Below, piece by piece: positions 1-5,761 of a stretch of 9,259 nucleotides of DNA (position 1 is its first letter; each line of letters starts with the position of its first letter). The notes beneath the pieces were generated by a model that was given only the letters and a program-made list of their open reading frames with translations, made no database searches and was not told where the DNA came from. Both the position numbers and the translations under genes were made by a program. Origin of the DNA: JAHEDH01 sp965364515 (lineage in GTDB: Bacteria; Actinomycetota; Acidimicrobiia; Spongiisociales; ZC4RG35); assembly GCA_965364515.1 (NCBI GenBank), contig CBDTXZ010000122.1:1-9259 (forward strand). The letters are read 5' to 3'.

Positions 1-1118
1 CGTTCTGCATACACGTCGGCGAAGATCGCCAGGAGGGCCGTGATGGTCGGAATGATCAAGTTGACTGCAGCTCGCAGGACGGTTCTCGGAGTGGAAGACG
101 TACTCTGGGCGTCCTGAATCCGATCGTGCACGAACAACAGATCGCGAAGTCGGTCGGTCTCGTCTGATGTGAGATCGGCGAACCGTGACCTGAAGCCCTC
201 GATCCGGTCGTGCAACACTCGCAACTTCGAACGCTTGCTCCGCTCGATGATGCTGTGGATGCTGCGACGTGAGCCGAGGGCGTAGACAAAGGTGCTGGCG
301 TAGCCGGTCACAACGAACGTGGCGACGAGGGGCAGGACGAGCTGCGAGTCCCATCCGACTGCGACCACCCCCAGGCCGAGATACGCGGTGATCCACATCC
401 CGGTGGCGAAGCCCATGAAGCTCGTGGCGTGCATTGCTCTCTCGACCTCGGATGAGTCCGCTGGACTCGGCCAGAACAGTCTGTGGTCGTATCTGGTTTC
501 GCGCGAGAGCAGGGCGGCGCCGACGAGGTTCCCATAGACCGCGACGGCCCCGAAGTCGTAGACGACGAAGAGCAGGAGAACAAGGCTGCCGACAGCGGCC
601 TCGCCGAGCGCCGAGGGCGTGAACAGCCAGCAACTCAGCAACGTCGTTGCGACCACCACCAGACCCGCCGTCGCAGCCCTGGGAAGGCGCCACCAGCGTC
701 GGAGGAAGCTCTCCAGGTCCTCCAGATCCTCCTGCCGCTCGATCGTGGAGAGAAGCGCCGACCAGTCCGCTACGTACTTCTCGATGAGTGGACCCGGAGG
801 AACATCGAGCGGGGGCGTTCTCCATGATTGGGTTGCGTCGAACACGGCGTACCACACCAGAATCACGGCCCATCGACCCCAGGGAACGTCACTCCAGACT
901 CCGGCGAACGCCGTGGCGACCATCGCCGACATCAACCGTGCGGTCACCCCGGCAGCACCGGCGACCGTTGCTGCGCGGACGGTCTGAGGCGGGACCCGCA
1001 ACCACCGCCGAAGCCGATCCTCGAGCCGCGGAAACAGGAATGGCAGGTTCGATCCGTACAACCGACGGATCTCGTCGGCGCCTGTACCGAGTTCTCGAGC
1101 AGCCGCCGTCCCACTCAC
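1..1118 (-). CDS. Multi-pass membrane protein of unknown function (partial, C-terminus beyond left edge)
   Basis: I do not recognise this protein. Read leftwards from a GTG at 1118-1116, the frame stays open for 372 codons to the window edge. It gives a typical membrane-protein composition, with hydrophobic stretches near residues 49-72, 82-96, 148-166, 175-203, 232-254, 259-281 and 347-367. Between them lie Arg-rich segments (31-42, 139-147) and an acidic helix-like stretch (112-138, with EDLEDLESF). A long charged segment (about 283-345, with RLRDLLFVHDRIQD) looks cytoplasmic and helical before the last hydrophobic segment. No signal peptide, catalytic motif or transporter signature stands out. 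The start is uncertain: no Shine-Dalgarno precedes the GTG, and a TTG at 1199-1197 would add 27 residues running through the 9-bp repeat. It follows the HIT gene on the same strand after about 150 bp containing a hairpin, so it may be a separate transcript. That it is a real gene rests on the long open frame and the alternating hydrophobic pattern. Confidence 0.75.
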   Translation of the reverse strand, partial: MSGTAAARELGTGADEIRRLYGSNLPFLFPRLEDRLRRWLRVPPQTVRAATVAGAAGVTARLMSAMVATAFAGVWSDVPWGRWAVILVWYAVFDATQSWRTPPLDVPPGPLIEKYVADWSALLSTIERQEDLEDLESFLRRWWRLPRAATAGLVVVATTLLSCWLFTPSALGEAAVGSLVLLLFVVYDFGAVAVYGNLVGAALLSRETRYDHRLFWPSPADSSEVERAMHATSFMGFATGMWITAYLGLGVVAVGWDSQLVLPLVATFVVTGYASTFVYALGSRRSIHSIIERSKRSKLRVLHDRIEGFRSRFADLTSDETDRLRDLLFVHDRIQDAQSTSSTPRTVLRAAVNLIIPTITALLAIFADVYAE

Positions 1119-1142
1119 GGCATCGATACTCGGCTGCGAGAC

Positions 1143-1173
1143 ATCGATCCCATCGATCCCATCGATCCCATCG
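1143..1173. repeat. 9-bp tandem repeat, about 3.4 copies
   Basis: The unit ATCGATCCC occurs three times without error (1143-1151, 1152-1160, 1161-1169), followed by ATCG. It lies between the HIT gene and the membrane-protein gene, just upstream of the latter's likely GTG start. The 9-bp period is a multiple of three: if the membrane protein begins at the upstream TTG (1199), the repeat would encode Asp-Gly-Ile triplets in its N-terminus. Such repeats can change copy number by slippage. Whether it is coding or leader sequence cannot be decided here. Confidence 0.85.
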
Positions 1174-1209
1174 TTTCGACGAACGCCAGCGCGCGACAAG
1201 AGCCGTTCG

Positions 1210-1227
1210 ACCCGACCGCCGTCGGGT
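1210..1227 (-). terminator. Hairpin downstream of the HIT gene, possible terminator
   Basis: A perfect 7-bp inverted repeat (ACCCGAC / GTCGGGT) with a 4-nt loop lies about 40 bp past the HIT stop codon on the minus strand. It is GC-rich but lacks a following T-run, so it would be a non-canonical terminator at best. Its place between two same-strand genes fits a transcript end or an attenuating stem. The structure is visible; the function is inferred. Confidence 0.35.
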
Positions 1228-1267
1228 GGGCTCTCGGCACCGACTCTGTATCGGAGCGAAAGCGCCC

Positions 1268-1666
1268 TCAGGCGTCGAGCTGTCGGCGGATCTGCGCTGC
1301 GATCGGCTCGAGCACGTCCATGGATTGCATCGGGGCGGCCCTGGCGAAGTCGAAATCGGCCATCCCCCAGCTCGGGAACACGTGGAGGTGGAGGTGCGGG
1401 ACCTCGAATCCAGCAACGATCAGCCCGATCCGTTCTGGGCTCCACACTTCCATCTGAGCCTCCCCGACCGCGGTCGCCACTGCCATCAGGTGGTCGCGCA
1501 GATCCTGCGGACAGTCGATCCAGTGATCGATCTCTTCGGTCGGCACAACGAGCGTGTGCCCAGTGGTCAACGGGTTGATCGAGAGAAACGCCACGCACCG
1601 TTCGTCGCGGTGCACGAACGCTCCAGGGAACTCTCCTTCGATGATCTTGGTGAAAATCGTGGCCAT
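1268..1666 (-). CDS. HIT-family (histidine triad) hydrolase
   Basis: This 132-residue protein belongs to the histidine triad superfamily, small dimeric enzymes that hydrolyse or transfer nucleotidyl groups (for example AMP-lysine or dinucleoside polyphosphates). The defining motif HLHLHVFP is at residues 91-98, with the triad histidines at 91, 93 and 95. The N-terminus (ATIFTKIIEGEFPGAFVHRD) and the GHTLVVP segment (36-42) match Hint-like members of normal length. The open frame continues upstream to 1882, but the ATG at 1666 is preferred: family members begin right at this (I)F-x-K-I-I motif, and the 72-residue extension looks like no domain. There is no strong ribosome site; GGGAC lies next to the ATG. 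The gene follows the ChaC-like gene on the same strand after about 260 bp with a hairpin between, so it probably has its own promoter. The in vivo substrate cannot be told from sequence. Confidence 0.93.
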   Translation of the reverse strand: MATIFTKIIEGEFPGAFVHRDERCVAFLSINPLTTGHTLVVPTEEIDHWIDCPQDLRDHLMAVATAVGEAQMEVWSPERIGLIVAGFEVPHLHLHVFPSWGMADFDFARAAPMQSMDVLEPIAAQIRRQLDA

Positions 1667-1891
1667 GTCCCGAGCGTAGAGTGCTCCGATGCCCTCGCGG
1701 ATCCCGAACGCAGGGAAGTCCCGTGTCTGAACTCGGTCGTGGTCGTCGACTGAGGGTTCGTGTCGATCGGGAACCGTGAAGTGGACATCGCCATTCACTC
1801 GAACTGGTCGCCGACGATCCCGATCCTCGCAGTACTCGGCGACCCGATCCCACCTAGCATGCTCGAGGGCAGTGTCGAACACTCTGAGTGG

Positions 1892-1926
1892 GAGCCGGTC
1901 CGGAAGTGCTCCGAGCCGACCGGCTC
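1892..1926 (-). terminator. Hairpin overlapping the ChaC-like stop codon, probable terminator
   Basis: A perfect 9-bp inverted repeat (GAGCCGGTC / GACCGGCTC) has arms at 1892-1900 and 1918-1926. The 17-nt loop contains a small nested stem (CGGA / TCCG). On the minus strand the first arm includes two bases of the ChaC-like stop codon. No T-run follows, which is common for GC-rich actinobacterial terminators. It separates the phosphatase-ChaC pair from the HIT gene. A terminator is the simplest reading; a processing or 3'-end stabilising stem is possible. Confidence 0.5.
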
Positions 1927-2503
1927 AATCTCGGCGAGGCTGCGCTCCGGTAGTGGGCGGGGAACCTGGATCTATCCGCCCCAGCTCGGGCTCGAGGAGC
2001 GCCACGTAGCGGGCGACCAGCTCATCCTGGAGACCGTGATCCGAGAGGGTGTCATGGACACCGGACGCGTACCCCCAGGCATCACCACGCGGCCCTCCCC
2101 CGCCTCGAACATTGGCGGCGCCGCGGCGTGACAGCTCATCGACATCGAGCGAAGCCCACGCATCAGACATGAGCCACGTGAACGCGGACACATCGCCGAA
2201 CTCGGTCGACACCGTGACCGTCGTAGGGTCGTTCGCTTCGCGTCGCACGAGTGAAGCGACGATCGAACCGGCACGACCTCCAGGGAGTCCCAACAACAAC
2301 CCGTCGCAGAAGCTACCGCGGCTCAGCGAGCTGGTCGGTGCCGGCGTCGCTTCCGTCCCCCAGTTGCGCACCGAGGGCTGTCCAAAGCGTCGTTCCCAGC
2401 CCCACGCCCTCCCGGGAAGCACTGCGGCGGCGTCGAAGTCGGAGTCGAACATCAGGCTCCCGTGAGCGAAGACCCAGCTCAGTTTCGACAGGTCCTCAGA
2501 CAT
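1925..2503 (-). CDS. ChaC-like gamma-glutamylcyclotransferase family protein
   Basis: This 192-residue protein fits the ChaC branch of the gamma-glutamylcyclotransferase fold, cytosolic enzymes that release 5-oxoproline from gamma-glutamyl compounds, classically glutathione. Visible marks: the N-terminal glycine-loop segment WVFAHGSLMF (10-19), equivalent to the family's YGSL motif; the strand pattern DGLLLGLPGG (67-76); the segment LVRREA (85-90), whose Glu89 aligns with the catalytic glutamate of the family's R-E motif; and the GGGGPRGDAWGYASGV-HDTLSDHGLQD region (134-160), matching the conserved C-terminal part. The usual Tyr of the YGSL motif is His14, an unusual substitution. The ATG at 2503 lies inside the phosphatase gene (sequence ATGTCTGA, overlap 2496-2503), so translation is probably coupled; no clear ribosome site precedes it. 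Family assignment is fairly sure. The substrate is not: actinobacteria often use mycothiol rather than glutathione, and the poly-gamma-glutamate genes nearby suggest another possible gamma-glutamyl substrate. Confidence 0.8.
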   Translation of the reverse strand: MSEDLSKLSWVFAHGSLMFDSDFDAAAVLPGRAWGWERRFGQPSVRNWGTEATPAPTSSLSRGSFCDGLLLGLPGGRAGSIVASLVRREANDPTTVTVSTEFGDVSAFTWLMSDAWASLDVDELSRRGAANVRGGGGPRGDAWGYASGVHDTLSDHGLQDELVARYVALLEPELGRIDPGSPPTTGAQPRRD

Positions 2504-3107
2504 CGGGAAACACCGCGTGTGAACACCATTCGTCCTCGATGTGACAGGCGTCGTTCCAGCGCAACACGACTGGGTTGGAAACGCGCAGTCCCAGCATCGA
2601 CATCGCCGCCGGGCTGATCGCGAACGTTCTCCCCTGCTCTGGCGGCAATTCCAGCCAGCGGGCGGTCAGGATGCGCGAGAAGTGCCCATGGCTCACGACG
2701 AGCACGTCACCCTCGGCATCTCGAGCCCATTCGACAATCCGATCTGCGCGTTGCGCCACGGAAGACAGCGACTCACCTTCAGGAACACCGTCCCGGAAGA
2801 TCTCCCAACCAGGACGCTCCTCTCTGATCTGTGCGGTCGTGAGTCCCTCGCACGCTCCGTAGTCCCATTCGACGAGGTCTCCGTGAGGGTCCGCCTCCGG
2901 GAATCCGGCGAGCGCAGCAGTTTCAGCGGCCCGTCGGAGTGGTGAGGTGGTGACCCGTGTGAATGCGAGCGAGGCGAGGCGTGATCGCACCGACACGGCC
3001 TGTGCTCGCCCCTCGTCCAACAGCGGGAAATCCTTCAACCCCGTCTGCTGTCCCGACAGCGACCATTCCGTTTGGCCATGTCTGAGGACGACTAGTCGTG
3101 TCGGCAT
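2496..3107 (-). CDS. Histidine phosphatase, phosphoglycerate mutase-like
   Basis: This 203-residue protein of the histidine phosphatase superfamily (branch 1) dephosphorylates small metabolites, or moves phosphate between positions, through a phosphohistidine. The catalytic motif LRHGQTEW starts at residue 8, with the nucleophile at His10. SPLRRAAETA (55-64) gives the second phosphate-binding arginine, LVEWDYGACEG (78-88) holds the acid residue near Glu80, and VSHGHFSR (138-145) holds the second catalytic His140. The PEGES segment (109-113) is also typical. The size fits the broad-specificity phosphatase/CobC/GpmB-like group; a true glycolytic mutase is less likely. The start is ambiguous: GTG at 3125 and ATGs at 3119 and 3107 are in frame. 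I chose 3107 because the protein then begins MPTRLVVLRHG, as family members do. The gene is first of a coupled pair with the ChaC-like gene and divergent from pgsB. The physiological substrate cannot be named. Confidence 0.92.
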   Translation of the reverse strand: MPTRLVVLRHGQTEWSLSGQQTGLKDFPLLDEGRAQAVSVRSRLASLAFTRVTTSPLRRAAETAALAGFPEADPHGDLVEWDYGACEGLTTAQIREERPGWEIFRDGVPEGESLSSVAQRADRIVEWARDAEGDVLVVSHGHFSRILTARWLELPPEQGRTFAISPAAMSMLGLRVSNPVVLRWNDACHIEDEWCSHAVFPDV

Positions 3108-3175
3108 CGGAGAAACCATACCCACGATCGGCCGAAATCCCTTTCAGATATTGGGGATTCTGCCGATGAGGAGAA

Positions 3176-3194
3176 CGACCACAACCAGTGGTCG
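3176..3194. promoter_or_regulatory. Inverted repeat in the pgsB/phosphatase divergent region, possible operator or leader hairpin
   Basis: A perfect 7-bp inverted repeat (CGACCAC / GTGGTCG) with a 5-nt spacer (AACCA) lies in the ~115 bp between the two divergent genes. It ends 11 bp before the AAGGAG ribosome site of pgsB. It could bind a dimeric regulator controlling one or both promoters, or fold in the pgsB leader. I could not identify convincing -35/-10 boxes in this gap, so promoter positions are left open. Confidence 0.35.
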
Positions 3195-3205
3195 ACAACC
3201 GTCCG

Positions 3206-3211
3206 AAGGAG
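3206..3211 (+). promoter_or_regulatory. Ribosome binding site of pgsB
   Basis: AAGGAG lies 10 nt before the GTG at 3222. It decides in favour of this GTG over the second GTG two codons downstream, which would be 16 nt away. Confidence 0.65.
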
Positions 3212-3221
3212 TGTCCTCGTC

Positions 3222-4454
3222 GTGCCCGTGTTTCTGATCGGTGGACTCGCCCTCGCCATCTGGCTGATTGCCCGATGGGGCCTCGAGGCCGTGCAGCACA
3301 CCGACAGACTGAACGGGCTCGAATGGCGGATCCACGTCAACGGGATCAGGGGGAAGTCCACCGTCACCCGCATCATCGCCGGCATGCTGCGAGAGGCCGG
3401 GTACGGAACGATTGGCAAGTCCACCGGCACGGCGGCGGCCGTGATCACCAACGACGGACATGACGAGCCGATCGTCCGGAAGGGGCCGGCCACCATTCTC
3501 GAACAGATCGAAATCGTCAAAGAATGGGTCACCGACGACATAGACGCGCTCGTCATCGAATGCATGGCACTGCGGCCCGAGTACCAGCACACGAGCGAAA
3601 CGATGATCGTCAAGTCCAACATCGGCGTGCTCACGAACGTGCGGGAGGACCACCAGGACGTCATGGGCGAGACGCTCAAGGAGATCGCCGTCTCACTGAT
3701 GTCGACCTGCCCGATCAACGGCACCCTGATCACGGCCGAACAGGATCCTGCGATCCTCAGGGTGATCGAACGCGAGGCGAAGAAACGGAACACCGAGGTG
3801 ATCGTGGCCGATCCCACCACGGTGACCGACGAAGACATCGCCCGATTCGATTACATCGCGTTCAAAGACAATGTGGCGATCGGGCTCGTGATGGCCCGGA
3901 TGCTCGACATCCCAAGAGACGTCGCCATGAAGGGAATGGTGGAGGCCGCCCCCGACCCCGGAGTACTCCGGATGAAGGATCTCGAGATCCTCGGCAAGCA
4001 CGTCACCTGGGCGAACCTGTTCGCCGTCAACGACCGAGAGTCGATGATGGTTGCGTTTGCCAAGCTCGCCGAATTCGTCACGGCTGACACGACCATCGTC
4101 GGGATTCTCAACAACCGCTCGGATCGGGAGCTCAGGGCCATCCAGTTCGCCGATGTCGCGGTTCGTGACCTCACATTCGACCGTCTCGTGACGTTCGGTG
4201 CGTACGAGGGCCTCGTGACGGACCGGCTGGTCGAGAACGGGTATCGCCTTGATCACATCCTCAACCTCGGTGACAACAGCGCGCCTTCGGTGGAAACGAT
4301 CGTTCACCGGATGATCGGTGACATGCCGACCGGTCACGTGCTCGTCGTGGGGTTCGTGAACATCCACACCCATCAGGCCGAGGTCATGCTCGAATACTTC
4401 GAACACGAGGCTCGTTCGTGGACGGAAGACCCCGAGACCGAGTCGAGCACCTGA
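3222..4454 (+). CDS. pgsB: PgsB/CapB, poly-gamma-glutamate synthase ATP-dependent ligase subunit
   Basis: This 410-residue amide ligase, related to Mur ligases, joins glutamates through gamma-carboxyl groups using ATP at the inner face of the membrane together with PgsC. Residues 2-17 form an N-terminal membrane anchor (VFLIGGLALAIWLIA). The nucleotide-binding loop VNGIRGKSTVTRI (39-51) is almost identical to that of Bacillus PgsB. GTIGKSTGT (62-70), VIECMALRPEYQ (111-122), IGVLTNVREDHQDVMG (134-149), EAAPDPGVLRM (241-251) and VVGFVNIHTHQAE (375-387) are all family landmarks in the right order. Length is close to the usual ~390-400. The GTG start is supported by an AAGGAG site. Its TGA is followed at once by the ATG of pgsC, as expected for subunits of one membrane complex. 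The product could be a capsule, a released polymer or a storage/osmoprotective polymer. Related Mur-type ligases exist, but the pairing with PgsC makes this assignment firm. Confidence 0.95.
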   Translation: MPVFLIGGLALAIWLIARWGLEAVQHTDRLNGLEWRIHVNGIRGKSTVTRIIAGMLREAGYGTIGKSTGTAAAVITNDGHDEPIVRKGPATILEQIEIVKEWVTDDIDALVIECMALRPEYQHTSETMIVKSNIGVLTNVREDHQDVMGETLKEIAVSLMSTCPINGTLITAEQDPAILRVIEREAKKRNTEVIVADPTTVTDEDIARFDYIAFKDNVAIGLVMARMLDIPRDVAMKGMVEAAPDPGVLRMKDLEILGKHVTWANLFAVNDRESMMVAFAKLAEFVTADTTIVGILNNRSDRELRAIQFADVAVRDLTFDRLVTFGAYEGLVTDRLVENGYRLDHILNLGDNSAPSVETIVHRMIGDMPTGHVLVVGFVNIHTHQAEVMLEYFEHEARSWTEDPETESST

Positions 4455-5720
4455 ATGCACGACTATCTGTTCTCGATCGAGGTCGTCCGGTTCGCCTTCG
4501 TGGCCGGCATCGTCGTGTCGATGGTCAACTACGAGCGGCGGCACCTCACCACCGGTTCGATCGTGGTGCCCGGCTACATCGCCGTGTTCCTGCTCCAACC
4601 CGCCGTCTTGGTCGCCACTTTCCTCAACGCCTTCGTTTCGTTCTGGATCGTGAACCGCATCCTGCCGAAGTGGTTTCTTCTCTACGGCAAGAACAAATTC
4701 GCAGTGCTGGCTCTGATTTCGATCGGGCTCCAGACGGCCATGCTGAAACTGTCACCGAGCGGAAGCTACCTCTGGGAGCAGGACGTTCCCCTCCTGATCG
4801 GAGCCGGGTACGTCGTGCCGGCGCTGATCGCCCACGACATGGCGCGGCAGGGGATCAAGAAGACGATCAAGTCGGTCATGCTGGCCGGTGCCATCGTCGC
4901 CGTGCCGATCGGTTATGCCTTGTGGTTCGACCTTCCGGGTGTCAACGAGCTGGCGCCACTGGTCGGGTTCGGAGTGAGCGCCATCCAGGTCGCATGGATT
5001 CCTTTCGCCGTCATGCTGTCAGCATTGGTTGCATGGGCATTGCTGAAGAACCACGGCCTCCGGTCGGGCGGTTTCATCGGCGCCGCCTACCTCGGCATGC
5101 TGTCGATCCAGCCGATGCAGGTGGTGTTCGCACTGGGCGTCGGCTTCGTCACCTATCTGATCGTCACGAGGCTTCTCATGCCGTGGATGATCCTCTTCGG
5201 GCGCCGCAAGTTCGCCACGATGCTGATGGTGGCAGCGCTCCTCTCGTGGTCACTGATGTGGGCGAGCACGGCCTTGCTCGGCTTCCAGGTCAACTACTAC
5301 ATGAGTCTCGGCTCGATTGCGCTCACTCCCCTGTTCCTCCCCGGCCTTCTCGCCAACGACATGCACAGGGCCTCACCGTTGCGGGTCGTCGGCGGCGTCG
5401 CGCTCGGAGCGTCCTTCGTCATTCCGCTCACCCTCGCCTTCGAGATGGCTGCGACCGGCGTCTTCCCCCACCTGTGGGTCATGGTCGCCACTCTGAGCGG
5501 CTCGCTGATCTTCCGTGACCAGATCGCCTGGGTGACCGAGCGGGTGATCGGTCGTGTCTTCGTCGCGATCAGGGGCCGGGGAGGACGTCATTCGGTCTCG
5601 CCAGATGCGGTGCTGGCCGCCACGGATGCTGGAGCCGCCGCTCCCCGAAGGCTGGAGCGTGTCGACCTCTCTCCAGCGTCGCCGTCTGTCGAAGAACGCG
5701 AGCGTGTGACGGCAGCATGA
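4455..5720 (+). CDS. pgsC: PgsC/CapC-type poly-gamma-glutamate synthase membrane subunit with internally duplicated domain
   Basis: PgsC is the integral membrane partner of PgsB, needed for polymer synthesis or export. Known Bacillus PgsC has about 150 residues; this protein has 421 and carries the unit twice. Copy 1 (about 8-155) has GSIVVPGYIAVFLLQP (34-49), LPKWFLLYGKNKFAVL (70-85) and VVPALIAHDMARQGI (120-134). Copy 2 (about 183-330) has GGFIGAAYLGMLSIQP (205-220), LMPWMILFGRRKFATML (241-257) and FLPGLLANDMHRAS (294-307). The copies align without large gaps but are diverged, so the duplication is old. Each copy has about four to five hydrophobic segments. A further membrane-like stretch (339-353) and a hydrophilic Ala/Pro/Ser/Arg/Glu-rich tail (about 373-421) follow. 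The ATG directly abuts the pgsB stop codon, implying coupled translation and equal supply. Lineage-wide double PgsC proteins may already be known; I cannot check that here. Confidence 0.9.
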   Translation: MHDYLFSIEVVRFAFVAGIVVSMVNYERRHLTTGSIVVPGYIAVFLLQPAVLVATFLNAFVSFWIVNRILPKWFLLYGKNKFAVLALISIGLQTAMLKLSPSGSYLWEQDVPLLIGAGYVVPALIAHDMARQGIKKTIKSVMLAGAIVAVPIGYALWFDLPGVNELAPLVGFGVSAIQVAWIPFAVMLSALVAWALLKNHGLRSGGFIGAAYLGMLSIQPMQVVFALGVGFVTYLIVTRLLMPWMILFGRRKFATMLMVAALLSWSLMWASTALLGFQVNYYMSLGSIALTPLFLPGLLANDMHRASPLRVVGGVALGASFVIPLTLAFEMAATGVFPHLWVMVATLSGSLIFRDQIAWVTERVIGRVFVAIRGRGGRHSVSPDAVLAATDAGAAAPRRLERVDLSPASPSVEERERVTAA

Positions 5721-5746
5721 GCATGTTCCGGCCGTCGGTCGCCGAC

Positions 5747-5752
5747 TAGCGT
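5747..5752 (+). promoter_or_regulatory. Possible -10 element for a leaderless amylosucrase transcript
   Basis: TAGCGT fits the actinobacterial TANNNT -10 pattern and ends 9 nt before the ATG at 5762. There is no Shine-Dalgarno in the 41-bp gap, so initiation at or near the ATG on a leaderless transcript is a reasonable guess. No convincing -35 box is visible, and a six-base match of this looseness occurs often by chance. Confidence 0.2.
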
Positions 5753-5761
5753 CGCGGTTCC

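Noticed and set aside
788..1753. Long plus-strand open frame of 321 codons across the membrane-protein and HIT genes
   Set aside because: It reads as Arg/His/Pro-rich sequence with no domain, is antisense to the clear HIT triad and to a hydrophobic membrane protein, and contains low-complexity Ser-His repeats from the 9-bp tandem repeat.
1667..1882. 72-residue N-terminal extension of the HIT protein
   Set aside because: It is charged and featureless, and the HIT family begins at the downstream ATG. The open frame is likely chance.
1667..1891. Possible tRNA or small RNA gene upstream of the HIT gene
   Set aside because: I looked for a T-loop GGTTCGA-type motif with matching acceptor arms on both strands and found none.
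3693..4598. Minus-strand open frame of 301 codons opposite pgsB
   Set aside because: It is antisense to the strongly conserved PgsB. Its His/Asp/Val/Glu-rich composition is the usual mirror of GC-rich coding sequence.
4418..5518. Plus-strand open frame of 366 codons overlapping pgsC
   Set aside because: It is a +1 shadow of pgsC, Arg/Pro/Ala-rich with no motif, while the pgsC frame has duplicated membrane segments and family motifs.
5734..5746. Small hairpin (GTCGG / CCGAC) between pgsC and amylosucrase as a terminator
   Set aside because: The stem is only 5 bp with a 3-nt loop and no T-run, too weak to call.
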